Source: Latrodectus hesperus
Taxonomy: Eukaryota; Arthropoda; Arachnida; Araneae; Theridiidae
DNA: 64,000 nucleotides
Assembly: GCA_037975125.1 (NCBI GenBank)
Contig: CM075853.1
Location: 73,076,109 to 73,140,108 of the forward strand
Direction of reading: 5' to 3'
Part shown: piece by piece, positions 36,639-49,506 of the stretch
Layout of the letters: every line of letters starts with the position of its first letter
How positions within the stretch are numbered: the stretch's first letter is position 1
Program-made: the position numbers and the translations under genes
Notes under the pieces: model-generated
What the model saw: only the letters and a program-made list of their open reading frames with translations
Told to the model about the DNA's origin: nothing
The model's database searches: none

Positions 36639-39600
36639 TGCATAGTAATAAATAGAAAAAAGATGTTTATTAAAGTTTCGTAATTTCCTTGACTCAGATT
36701 ATAAAAATTAGAAAATCATATTTCTTAAAAAAAAGATATCATCTGATTTTTATGGCTGTCATAATAAATTATCAAAATAATATAAAAAAATATCATCCAG
36801 TTTTAATTTATCGAAAGGAAACTGCTCTTTTTTATCAGAAAAAATGTACTATTTCACAATCAAATACATGCAAATGGACATGAAATACTATATACAAGGA
36901 TGCTAAAAAATTACCAAGATGGAAAAATTATAAGTTAAAATACTTATTAACCATTTAACAGCTTTACAATGATTATTAATTTGCTATTTAGCAAATTAAT
37001 CAGTGTTTTTTAAAAAATAGATTTTTTTAAACTTAAGTTTGAAAAAATGTGTTAAAATATTATTTTTCCTTGAAAACTATTAATTTTTTTTTGCACATTA
37101 GACTCATGGTTTAATAATTTTTTCCTACTGCTTTACTGTTTACAGGTAACTCGTGTTTATGTGCACTGTTATGCATAAATTTCAATGTAGAAAATTATTT
37201 CATTGAAAAACAATTTCACTTTTTTTAGACAGTTAAATTATAATTAGTACTCTTTTATTTTTTAGAGAAGATTGGTAATTTCTGAATTTACTATGCTTTT
37301 TATGCTTTACAAGTTTTGACTTCGCAAACATTTGATCACGCTGATACATTCATATTACTCCCCATTTAATATTGTCTTTTCATCAGTAATAATGCAGTCC
37401 AAAATGTTGAAAGAACCCTTAATAAAGTTCTGAAAATAGTCACAAAACTTTCACTAAAATAATAAAAAAGTTTATTTTTAGAATACAATCTAGAGTTATT
37501 TTAATGACATGAGACTAGTTTAGTTTTGGCCATCATTGCATAATTTAATATTATCCATTTCATTTATCGCATAGCCTTAGACTGAATTAAGTACATAGTC
37601 TACTTCTTCAGAGATCATTGAAGGTAAGAGCTGAACTACATTCACAAAATCTGATAAGGTGGTATTTTTTTTCCTGCATTTTGGATCCAACATAAAAGCA
37701 AATTAAGCATTTTTTTATCAAGTGATGAATTTTTTATCAACTATACAACTGTTTCCTGATAAGCTGTTTGGTATTCATATAATTTTATCCACAAATTGTT
37801 CATTTTCCTTAAATCTACATTTTAGAAGCAGATGTACAAATATATATAAATTTGTTTCACAATATTTTTAAACATTCTTTAAATGTATTACTAATTTATT
37901 AAAATGTAGTAAAATACTTGTTGACAAATTATAAGGAAAGTTATTCTTTTCTTATTGAATAAATAATATCAAAATATCATTTCTAGTATATTGACAAAGT
38001 GTCATATTTTTACATTTCTGAAATCTACCTTAATGTGATAAAAACCTATAAAATTAATTATAAATGGTTAATTTAATTAATGAAATGTTTCACACACAGA
38101 GACATTTGTAAAAATCTATTTTCAATGGTTCCAAGAAAATTAAATCTGCTTTAAAATTCAAAAGTTGCTTGAATGAAGTGCAGCTATTGTCTGCAGTTCA
38201 CAAATAAATTATTTGTTTTAGGATACGCAATGATATAATAAGCAATTCCAGTAAATTTTTTAGTTATTTCATTATAAACTAAAAAAAAAAAAAAAAATCT
38301 GCAAAACTATGAGATTTCTAAATATATTTTTATGTTTTTCAAAATCCCCATCTACTACCAAAAAAATGTGCTTCTTTTCTTGACAGAAAAATTTTTCACA
38401 CCACTTTTTGATCCATGCATGGTTGAGTAAATATTGAATAAGCAACACATTACTTTACAAATACTAAATTATTTTTCATTGAACAGTTGTTTTATTTCAG
38501 CATAAATATAGTTTATCATCATATACAAAATTGATAATTTTTTTGGAACCTGAGTCAATTTATTCTATTCATTATCAAAAGTTTTAATCATATCAGTAAT
38601 TATTTTATGTCCAGTTTTATATATAGCTTTAACAAATCTTATTTTCACTTAGAATTAATAAAGTTAGTAAAATATGAAATTTACAAGGGAATCTTTATTT
38701 TTCTTATTAAAGATTTCCTAAAGCTATTAGACACCATGAATTGTTATATGCTGCACAAGTTTTTCCCTTCTTTAAAATGTTGAAACAAATTTATCATTAA
38801 TTAATACCTGTGAGTGAGTTTAACAGTTTTTGAATCTTATGTAAAAGTAAAAATATTATCACTAAAAAATGCAATTATTTTATAATTAGTAGCTTGATGG
38901 TAAATGTGGTAATTAATTGATTTTTCTGTAAAAAAATTTGGGGTGTTTTGAGTTCTGGGTTTTATAAATACATAAACAATTTGTTATTTTTCCATTATAC
39001 CCCCACTTTTGATAATCACTGTAACAAGAAAGAAAAAAACTCAAATTACTGTCATAAACTTTCCATTTGCATCATGTATTGCTTTAAAATATTTACATTT
39101 TCAGTAACTATTAAAAAACAACACAAATATTTTATTTACTTTTATAAACTAAACACTTATTACTTGATAAAACTTATTTAAATGCTTGTTTATTTCTGGC
39201 GGATACTGTTTAAAATCACATCAGTAATCGATTGTGTAAGTGTAATAGTACCTTTTTGAAATGGGACCAAATTAAATTTTTAGGTATTTAGTTGCTTTTT
39301 GCCCTTGGTGATTTGTGAGCATAATGTTTCTTTTAGTCGACAAAATTATAATCAAGCAATATTTTGCAACAACTAGCTTTAGCTTTATGTAGCATTTAGC
39401 TAGTTTACCATTGTTTATCACCTTTAGTAAACTTTTGCCACTTAAAAAAAATTTGATTTAGTATATATTAAATTTAAAATAAAATTTTGAGCTAATGAAA
39501 TCATCATCAATCTAAATAATATAATTTTCACTTCTCTGTAAAAAAACATGCTGTTTCTTTAGGATCAAAAGTTGGAGTATAATGGAAAAGTACCAGCAAT

Positions 39601-42600
39601 TTTTCCATTGTCTTAAGTTATCTAATAATGATTCCTCATATTTAGATAATAATTACAATAATTTATCTTTTTTGAGCACAGAATGTAAAATCTAGGCTCT
39701 TTCAATTTCTTACACTACTTCTTATATATATATATGCAAATTCATATTCATACATTTCTCAAGCATTTCCAACTGACAATTATTTCTAACAATGTAAAAA
39801 GAAATTTATTGGTTTCAATGAAATCCAAAATTGATGTTTCAGTGAAATATAGAAGTTACAAACTATATGGGACAACATACAAGTAGTTCTAACACAACAT
39901 GTTTCATGGTGAAGCTGTGAAAATCATATTGTACCAAAAACATTACCTTTTAGAACAAAAATTAAAAAAGTACCTATTTCAACTTTGTTGCTTTTATGGA
40001 CTATGTAGCCAAGTTCTGGAGAGAGAATATAATAATTCAAAAATTAAATAAATCTGTACAAACTATTTTAATTTAAATGATACATGTCTAAAGAAAGTTT
40101 GAAATAATGTAATATTTAAAAGTCAAAAACAATTTTTGTAGTAAATGCACAATTCTCAATTCATTAAAATTAGAAAATAGACTTAATTTTACGACACATT
40201 TTTTTTACTGGCTATCAGATTTCTTCCCTATAATTGTTTTCTATAGGAAAATCCAAATACTCCAAAAAATTACTACAAAAATTTTAAGAAATAAATATAT
40301 TAAAACTTACAACTATTAGCTTTAATGAACATAAAATATTCAACAAGAGATAAGTATAAAACAATAAATATAAAACCAATCGTAGAATGTATTTAGAATA
40401 TATATAATAATCAAGCTTTCACATATTAGAGTCAATAATAAAAAGATATTAAAAAAAAAATTAATGCAATGTTTTTTTTATGTATTAATAAAAGTTTTAT
40501 CATATATGATATTGTTAAAATTATTAATTTAGTGATCCTTTTCAGTCTAGTATTACTAATCAGATTATCAGGTACAAGAGCAATCTTTTAATATTTTGAG
40601 AATTCCATATTGTAAATCATTATTTTTTCTATCTCTTCAACTTACATATTATTAATTTTGTCAGTTCCCTCTTATTTTTCCCATTTATCAACAAAATCAA
40701 CAATTTGGCTAACATTTTATATTAGGTAAATTAATTAACATCAAAAATGCATTAATATACAGTAATTCTAGTATAATGGGATGTTACGATGTAATTAAGT
40801 TTGTAAAATATCAGCAATGAATAGAGATAGAGTTTTTAAGTTCTGCTTTTAAATATATTAAGAACAATTAGTATTTATCATAAAAAAGCATGTCCAAGAT
40901 ATTATAAATTCCATAATTTATTAGTTAAAAATGTTAAAGAACTAGTTTTTCAAATGCAAATTATAAATATATATGTATGGACAATATATATTTAGGATAA
41001 CTTTTAAGATGAATCCTTCATAAGTCATCCATACAAATATAGAGGGCATATGCCATGATTTTGAATGCAGGACAAAGATAGTAAAACATCTGATATTTCA
41101 AAATTTTTTTATTCCAAGTGATCCTATATTAATTTAACTTAAGTTTACCATGTATTACAATTAAAGTAAGAGTAATAGAAATATAATAAATTATTAAAAC
41201 TAATGAAATATTAAGAGTGCTTCAAATTTTATATGAATTATAACTTTTTACTGAAACTATGATGTTTCTTATACATACACGAGAAATTATCAAAATTGCT
41301 CTAATTTTTTCACTGTATTCAAAATTTTAAGTATATCAAATTTAAGAGGATTGGCCTAGTTTCACAGTAGTAGTAAACTGATCGCTTTAAATAAACTGAA
41401 AAGATGCATGTTTATCCACTTTAATCTCCCATTTTTACATAATACAAATTGTAATTAATATAACTTAATTCTTTTGTTTATTATGGATTCTCTTTAACCA
41501 TGTCTCCAAATTATTTCCAACATTTATATAAGAAATTCTTTCAATAACTATGAAAACATTAAATATGAGAATTATTTATAATTAGCTAACCTATTCCTTA
41601 GATAGCCAATGAAGTCTTAAGTGAATATGAAATTTACCAATCAATATATAAATATAAATTTTTCTTTATAGAAGAAAAGTACACAAGAGAGAAAGGGAGA
41701 GTGATGAAACACATGTTTAAATTACTTAGTACTATTCTATGTTAGGAAGGAAGCAGTTGGCAATATTTTGAATGGTATTGGTAGACTATAATTTTTTTTT
41801 TATTATTTTTTGATATTTTTTTTAAAAATGAAGGAGATTTTTTTCAAAGGAAACTGTAAAATTCATGGTAAGCAGATAGAAAAAACAAACACTTTTAAAT
41901 GTAGAAATGAAATTTCAACATACAAGTGGCAAAAGAGTGATATTTATTTTTGCTCTTAACAAGTGCATGCTAGTAATGCATCATTACAATTTTCTAGATA
42001 TAAATCATGTTAGATTTACAGAAATACATCATTAACATCAATAGTTGGACAACTTTTTTTAGACTTAAAATAGTACCAATTACTTTTTATATTTATCATT
42101 TTAACTTAAAAATTTACCAATTGAAAAAAAAAATTCATAAATTTTATTTAATGTATGAATTACAAGTGAAATATTTTTTCAATAAACAATGTGCCATAAA
42201 TCAATAATACATCACAATATTAAAAAAAATAGTACACTGGTAGTTTTAAAAATTCTACATAAATACCATTTAATTTATGTTACACGTTACATACCGTTTA
42301 ATTTATGTTTACATAAAATAATTTGGAAACCTTATTTGGTATTCTCCCATTTCACTGGTACAAATGACAATGTCATTAAATGGTAATACCAACTAAATCA
42401 CCATATCCCTATTTGCAGCTTTTACCATCATTATTAATGTTTCACCCTTTAAAAATGTTTTAGATAATGAAAAAATATTTATACTTTCAAAATATATTTT
42501 TGGTATTTTCCTATTCCGCAGGCACAGGTAATATGCCATTAAATGTTACTGCCAAATGAAACAAAATGTCAAAAATTACTACTTTTACCATTTTTTTTTA

Positions 42601-43339
42601 AATTTTCATAAATTTTTAAATAATGAAAAATATTTTCAAGATAAATTGCTCCAACTAAGAGTTACTATTATTTTTTGATGTTTTTTCTGAAAAGTTAACA
42701 AATATGCAAACACAACAAGATTTGCTCAGGTGAAAAGGAATAGTACACTTTATTATATTTATTCGATGAAATAAATAATCAATGAGATCATATTCATATT
42801 TCTGGCGAAATTACTAGTCATTTACAAAAGAAATTAGAAATATTGCAGAAGAGGTGCATTTTGTTTTATCAAATATATCGATTATCAGTACTAAAACAGG
42901 GAAATTTTCTCAATCAATTATACTGTCAAAGAAAGGAGAAAACCACAATTATTAAGACAATTTGCCACTGTATTTTTCCTTCTTTTAATACTAACTGAAG
43001 GAAACTTAATATCAATAAAAAACAAGAGCATAAAATATTTAAACACACCAAAAAAATACGTGAATGAGCCCATTGTTCAAAAATCTAAGCTAAAATATAT
43101 CCAAAAATTTTTATTTGTAAGTATTAAGAGGTCTAAATAATTTGCTGGTAGGGAATGGAATTTTCAATGATTAATTTGTTATAAAGTTTTATATTTTTTA
43201 AAATAATAGAAAATATTCATATAAATAATTCATAAAAAAAATTCCTTTATTTTTAAAGATCTAGCAAGTAAGACACTGTTTTGTTTTCATTACGCTACGG
43301 CTACAGTTTCAGTCAACACTGCTTAATGCAGCATAACTA
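36639..43339. other. Upstream of EGF-TM ATG; no coding sequence seen
   Basis: About 6.7 kb of AT-rich, mostly A-biased plus strand, i.e. T-biased in the direction of the minus gene. It looks like a continuation of that gene's introns, so a non-coding first exon may lie further right, possibly in the 47-kb promoter-like zone. A 17-A run lies near 38,281. Open frames of 65-80 codons here have no motif. Confidence 0.4.
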
Positions 43340-43894
43340 TCTGGGTTGCAGCACATCCTTTATAATTGGTTGGTTGGTAGTTGTTCTGATTAGACTTTTA
43401 GCTGCTCCGGCTTTTGTCTCTATTATTCTAAGAAGATCTTTATTCAAAATCTGTTGATGCTTAAGGAATTTAATAAACGTTTTTAGTTTTTTTGAGTTAG
43501 ATGTGACCATTTTGATCAACTGTTTGTAGTTTATTATTTGCACTTGTATTTTTAAATTATGCAAAAATTCTTTGCGGTCCTATTTATATCTGAATTAGAT
43601 TATATGTATACTGCATAGCATATGAACTGCATCTGTCTGAATCAGCCAGACCGAAACGGTAAAGCAGAGCAGGAGTCAGCAGCATTCCAGCTTGGCTTCT
43701 GGCAAGCAATACGTCATCCCCGCGTGAAGTGAGAGATCTCTCCATCGAGATCCACTCCGGGATGTCTCCAATCCTCAGGTAATATTTACTGTATTCGAAT
43801 ATTTTGTCTTGAGATTTTTCAATGTTACTTTTGATGTATGAGTAAAAATCTTCTATGGTAATCCACTCAATATCTACATTATCTTTTGTGACCA

Positions 43895-44139
43895 TTTTGG
43901 CTAGTTTATCAGCTTTTTCATTTATTATAATATTTTTATGGGCTGGAACCCAAATAATTTGGAGCTCTTTGAAGAGTTTTGAGGCCTGCCATATTTTGTG
44001 TTTTAATTTAATATTATACTTGCTGATTTTTGGTTACATTCCATCAGTGCGATAAGGACAGATTTACTATCTGTACATATTATATTTCTTCTTTCGTAAA
44101 TGATTAATTGATCTATAGCTTGACAGATCACCATTGCTT

Positions 44140-44175
<36 letters not shown>

Positions 44176-44558
44176 AGATTTATATTGCCAACTATGTATT
44201 CAAATGATCCTTTTTCAGACCATCCAGCAATAGAGGTTATATCTTCTTTTTTAGATGCATCTGTTGCTATTCTGTTGGGTTGATCTACTAGGTTATTGTC
44301 AAAATCATAAAAAAATTCAATAATTTCTTGATTGGTTAGAGATTTATCTTGGAAATCGTATTTGTCGACTTGGATGGTGCAATTGTTTGGAGAGTGAATT
44401 TGTGGATACTTAAACTGGATAAAGTGGGTTATTTTAATGTTTTCTTCCTCTATTGTTTTCCCTAGGGGTATGTGATATCTCTTTTCCACGGAATTGCAGC
44501 TGTTTTGATGACATTTTTGAGACGTGATTGTTGTTCCAATGAGATATGTTTTAGACAA
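43895..44558 (-). pseudogene. LINE RNase H domain fragments
   Basis: RNase H residues are visible across two or three frames: Asp in ATDASKK near 44,260, Glu in AEAMVICQ near 44,135, Asp in CTDSKS near 44,065, and HKNIIINEKADKLA near 43,900. The first part runs into the 31-base homopolymer at 44,144-44,174, which adds about ten Phe codons and breaks the frame. Confidence 0.8.
44144..44174. repeat. 31-base poly(A) tract inside RNase H
   Basis: A pure A run on the plus strand (poly(T) in the LINE sense strand), sitting between the first RNase H aspartate and the AEAM glutamate motif. Likely replication slippage at a Phe/Leu-coding T-run. Confidence 0.95.
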
Positions 44559-45148
44559 AATCTGCTTGATATTTTCCTAAATTCAGATTCTATTGAGCCA
44601 ATATTTGCAATCTTTCGTATGAGAATATTAGGAGTGAATCTAGGTAACCCTAATGCAATTCTTAGTGCCGACTTTTGTACTGTTTCTAAAGGTTTTGTGA
44701 CTGAATGATTTGTTAAGCTAAAAATATTGCTAGTGTGGTGTAGAATACTGCACATAGATGATTTTGCTAACTGGATTAGATGATGAGATCTTGCTCCATA
44801 GTTTTTGTTAGAGAGTACTTTTAAAATAGTTATTTTTCTCGATGCTTTATTTTTAAGTATGTTACGAACGGCCGGAAATTTCCATTTTTTGTAAATATTA
44901 TTCCTAAGAATTTTAGATTGTCTTTCCATTCAATTTTTTCATTACACTGTATTGACCAGTCATGATTTTCTCTACGCCCGGACAAGTTTACTGCTGAACA
45001 CTTTTGATAAGCTATTTGTATATAATTTCCAGTAATGACTCCATTTTTCTATGTTATACAGAGTTTCTTGCAATCTTTTCTTAATTATTTCCAATTTTTC
45101 ATCTGTACAGTAAATAAGTATGTCATCTGCGTATTTTATATGTTTAAC

Positions 45149-45691
45149 TCATTGAGGGATAGTTTCATGGAAATCTGACACGAAGATTGTAAATAAAATG
45201 GGAGACAACACACTACCCTGTGGAACTCCTTTTGTTGACTGAATTGATTTTGAACATGTATTTCTCCATCTCATTTTTAGCCTTCTATCTTGTAGGAAGT
45301 TGTGAATCCATTTGGCGGTTTTTCCTGTTATTCCCAACTGTAGGCATTTGTATATTAATCCGTCAATGTACACGGAATCATATGCAGATTTTATATCCAG
45401 TGATATTGCAATAATGAATTTCTTTTGGGCTTTTGCCTGATGCAGACCATAATGAAAAAGTTGTATTGCAGTTTGACTGTCTCGGAATAGTATGAACCCT
45501 AGATGACGTTCTTCTATCTTTTGATTAGAAATTAGGAAATTTATGATTCTATAGGGCAGAATTCTTTCGAATATTTTAGCAGGAACAGAGGTTAGAGATA
45601 TAGGTCTGTATGAATTTAATGTGGATTGTGGTTTGTTTGGTTTTGGGATTGGTATTATAATAGAAGATGTCAGGAATAGTGCATTGATCAA
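45149..45691 (-). pseudogene. LINE reverse transcriptase core, longest open piece
   Basis: A 180-codon frame covering RT blocks up to motif B: the fingers motif SYRPISLTS, catalytic motif A (SLDIKSAYD) and KGVPQGSVLSPILF. Motif C, YADD, follows just downstream in another frame, showing a frameshift between B and C. Confidence 0.88.
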
Positions 45692-46800
45692 ATATTTTAT
45701 TAAAAATTTGAAGTATCTGGCGTGTGCTTACTTCATTTAGGGATTTAAATACTTTTGCAGAAATTTTGTCTTTTCCTGGTGTGGATATTCTAGTTTAATT
45801 AATGGCTAATTTGAGCTCATTGATTGTAAATTTTTTATTTCAATTCATATTCTCTGATCCAGAGTAGTCGATTGGTATTGGCTCATGGTATATTTTGTTA
45901 TTGAAGTGTGTTGCAAAGGCTTCACATTGAGATTTTGGTGAATGTAGTTCTTGGTTGTTAAAATTTATTAGGAGGTTAGAATTTTGGATATGTCTGCATC
46001 GGCGATTCATTGAGTTAAATATACGGAAAAGTAGGTACGGGTTTTGCTGCTTCTTGCAGACATCATCCCAATATTTGGTTTTAGAGGATTTTATGATATA
46101 TCTTAATTTTGCAGAAAATATTTTGTACAAAATCCAGTTCTTGGTTTTAAGGTATTTCTGGCTTTCTTTAGGTACACTCTTTTTAGAAATGAAAATTGAC
46201 TACATAAATTATTCCACCATGGGGGGTACTGCTTTTTAGGTATTCTTTGCTCATGGCTGTTGTCTTCTATAGCTTTAACTGTAATATTATGGAAACTGTC
46301 ATAGGAACTGTTGGTTTCACTACACAACTCTTCGTTTATTTGGTTGATGATGTCTTTCCATCTGCGTATCCTATGCACTCCTGGAGGTAAGATCTAAGGT
46401 AAGAACGTCAATGACTATAGGGAAATGATAACTAAATAATATTTCTGTAGCTGTTTCCATGTCTTGCGTTGTCATTAGTAATCGACCGTCTCTTGTTATT
46501 ATCTTGTTAGAGATCTTTTTGAAGTATTTTATCTTCATTATCAGTTCGTTTTTCAATTCCCGGGGTTTATTTTTAGGAATTGACCTTCCATTGTTGGCTT
46601 TTAAGAATATGTTGAATGTGTTTACTCAATTTTCTTTTGCAGCTAAATGACAGTTCGTGTCATTTTCTGAGGTCCTAAGGAAGTTTGTTCCGTAATTGCT
46701 TTCTCCTGCCATGTTTAAATCAATGTTGTTTAGATCTTCATTTTGTAGAATATCCAATACTTGAATTTTAGAGGAAGCCAGACTTATGGCTTCTGTATTG

Positions 46801-46984
46801 AGTATATGCTGCTATTCCGAAAAGGCAATAAGTCTTCGCTCAACTTGAGGTGAAGAGGAAATAATTTTTTTCTTATATATGAAATTAAAATACAACTTAT
46901 AATTCTAATGAGAAACTTATCCAAAAAAATAAATCGAGTTAACTGGTTTCCAATCAGCCGGCAATTGTTCAATGAAGAGCTAGC
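46801..46984. other. Unassigned, next to LINE 5' truncation
   Basis: No motif recognised. It may be LINE sequence too decayed to read, or the original flank. Confidence 0.3.
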
Positions 46985-47195
46985 TGCTTCTCGTTTCGGG
47001 AACCGCCCAAAACAAAGTTTTTCTTCCGTTCAAGAAACTGCACTCGAAAGATAACGTTAACGTTCATTGACGGGAAAAACATCCTTTATTATATTAGAGT
47101 TGTTGATATTCCAGTGTGGGCGCAACTACCTTAAGCTAACATTACGTGACGTCACACGTCGAATTTCTGCAATTCGCACTCATCGTCCAATGATA
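46985..47195. promoter_or_regulatory. CpG-bearing promoter-like block with full CRE
   Basis: A stretch with frequent CpG in otherwise CpG-poor DNA. It holds the perfect CREB/ATF palindrome TGACGTCA (47,147-47,154), inside the larger near-palindrome ACGTGACGTCACACGT, and a CCAAT box at 47,187-47,191. No long open frame. It lies between the divergent EGF-TM (minus) and GABPB (plus) genes and could be the promoter of a non-coding first exon for either. Promoter identity is inferred from composition and motifs only. Confidence 0.45.
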
Positions 47196-48605
47196 TTTAA
47201 GATTTTTTTACAGCTGCACAGTTGAAATTTGAACATTATTTTGTTTTCGCCAAGTTTCATACCAAATGAAAGTTATTGGCGTTATAAGTTGTCGAAAATC
47301 AGCAATTGTATGCATCTGCAACTCGGGCAATTTATAATCCCAATGATTTTAAAAACGGATCAAGTTCGGTTTTTTTTTCGCCAAATGGAATTAGTGCATG
47401 AAATCACTGTTTCTCTTATTGGGGATATTGATTTTAATAGAAAAGGATTTAGCAGCGTAAAAAATTGACAACAATTTAATGAATATTTAGTAATTCAAAT
47501 AGCTTTGACTAAATAATTTGATTTCAAAATATTTAATCAGATATTCTTAATAGGATAAATTTTTTGTAATAAAATGTCATGCAAAATTTAAAAATCTATT
47601 ATCGAATGTAACAAGGACAATATCAAAATTTAGTATTATTAAAATATTGTATATTTGTAATTTTATATTTTTTCAGTTAACTTAATTTAATTTTTTGGCT
47701 GTTTAAAAATTGAAATTGTGAAAAATAATATTTTATAATAGAAGATTTACTGCTTTTTGAATTTTGCAGACATTTTTAGTTTTGATTGATACTTTCAAAT
47801 AGAATTACTTCAAAACCATGTTAATATTTAATCTGTAAATTTGAATGACTAAAATACAGTTAAAATTTATAATAAAATTGCTTTGTTTAAAATGCATAAA
47901 TTTATAAATCTCATTAAGTACTGACTGTTCATAGTTAGACGGATATATCTGATGGAACTTTTAAAAATATTTATTCACAAAATTCTTTCCATAATTCTGA
48001 AATCTTCACTCATCAAGGCTTATATGCAGTGTATTCATCAATGTTTCATATGTCCAAAATCAAAGAATGCAGACAGATGTCTTATTAAAAAAATGTGCTT
48101 ACAGAGAATCGCCGTATCCTCAGACGATGAAATAATGTTTATATTTCCAAAAATATGTAACGAAAGAAGGTAATTAATTTAATAAATAAATACAGCAATA
48201 TATTGAAGAATTTGTTTTATTTTCTTAATAAATTGTGAAGGTACACATAGCAGAAAGGGAAAATTTTTCATAAATTGATATATTTAAGCAAAAAATTTTT
48301 AAAAAATGATATGAAAAATATCAATATTTAAGAGTGAAATTGATTCAAGCAAAACAAAGAAAATCTGTTTTAAATGTTCATGTGAATCCATTAGAATTTT
48401 AAAAACTTGGCTACAACCAACTTCCCAAATAATAATTTATCATGAAATCTGAAATCTACTAAGCTAAATATGGCAAACTTAAAAATTGCAGCCAGAAAAG
48501 CGATCTGTTATGAAATCTAGTAAAACAGTTATTTTCTTACAGTAAACCTGAAAGAAAACTCAAACATTTATTGGACATGGAATAGAATTACCGCAATTCA
48601 AGTTG
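47196..48605. other. No gene seen
   Basis: AT-rich sequence between promoter-like islands. Open frames of about 70-80 codons at 47,229 and 47,952 have no recognisable domain. Confidence 0.4.
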
Positions 48606-48613
48606 TGACGTCA
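48606..48613. promoter_or_regulatory. Second full CRE palindrome
   Basis: TGACGTCA in the context GTTGTGACGTCATGTAAC, 1.46 kb from the first copy. Function not shown. Confidence 0.4.
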
Positions 48614-49430
48614 TGTAACTTTAAGTATATCGGTCTACTTTGATTGTGACTCATTTTAAGACTAAAAAAATTGGAAGATAAATATAATTATTCGACATGC
48701 CACGTCTTAAAAATATAATAGATTATGGTGAAGCAAAAATTTATTACTTAATTACGAGAATACCATTTCTCTGATCGACTGTCAGACCTACAAACAATCA
48801 TAAATAATAGTGTAATTGCATCTTCCACAAAAAAATTAAACTCATAAGTATTCTTAGAGTTTTTCATTAAAAACATAATTTTATATAAAATGTTATTCAA
48901 CGAAAGTAGCGAGATATGTTTAAAAAGTTACGCCTTGTAAAAGATGGCTTTGGTAAACAGATTAATCTATATTAAGTTGTCCAATAACATATAGTTTTAA
49001 AGTTCCTCTCTTTATCAGTCTTTTTAATAATATTACTTTTATTGCCACTGATTTGATATGACTCAGTAATGAAAAAAATGCCAGAACTACTTTAATACTT
49101 TTGCCCAAGTTGTTCCGTTTAATATAAAATTCTGCCTGTAGTTATTAATAGAAAATGATGATTCTATATTGCCATATATATTTTTATAACAATTTATTTT
49201 ATTTTTTATATTTTATCAGAATTTTATACTACTTTTTTTCGGTTAAATTATTTTCATAAATAAATGTATAATATAATGAAATTTAACTATACCAAATTAA
49301 CCGCAATCCAAAAATAATTACGTAATAACTTTTTATTGGTTCTATTGTCAATAAAGATTTCATGGGAGAAAATTGTGCAATTATTTAAGTTTTAGCATTT
49401 TAAGATTATAGATTTTCAGGAAACAGTTCT

Positions 49431-49506
49431 GATGGCGCCCGTGGTTTCGAAGGAAATAACAAATCGCGTGCTTCCGGAAAACAAAAGGTATACTTCCGGA
49501 TCCGGG
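49431..49506 (+). promoter_or_regulatory. Probable GABPB promoter with paired ETS sites
   Basis: A small CpG-containing island in AT-rich DNA. It holds GATGGCG (49,431-49,437, YY1-like core), the palindromic ETS site TTCCGGAA (49,472-49,479) and the consensus ETS/GABP site ACTTCCGG (49,492-49,499). The two TTCC cores start 22 bp apart, about two helical turns, an arrangement suited to the GABP alpha2-beta2 tetramer. No TATA box seen. It lies 3.9 kb upstream of the first GABPB coding exon, which has an in-frame stop and an acceptor before its ATG, so a 5' non-coding exon is expected upstream. The transcription start is not determined. Confidence 0.55.

Larger units (their letters stand above)
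43340..46800 (-). mobile_element. 5'-truncated LINE (RT plus RNase H, I-like group)
   Basis: On the minus strand the pieces occur in the order of LINEs carrying a C-terminal RNase H. First is a pre-RT region with PPWWNNLC. RT follows: PIPKPNKPQSTLNSYRPISL, then SLDIKSAYD (motif A), KGVPQGSVLSPILF (motif B) and YADDILIY (motif C, YADD at 45,122-45,133). Next is RNase H with ATDAS, AEAMVICQAID, CTDSKS and a VPAHK...NEKADKLA block, then a C-terminal tail. No EEP endonuclease domain is visible on the upstream side, so the copy is 5'-truncated. Frameshifts and stops break every domain, e.g. just before YADD. Both ends are approximate. It is noticeably less AT-rich than its flanks. Confidence 0.88.
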
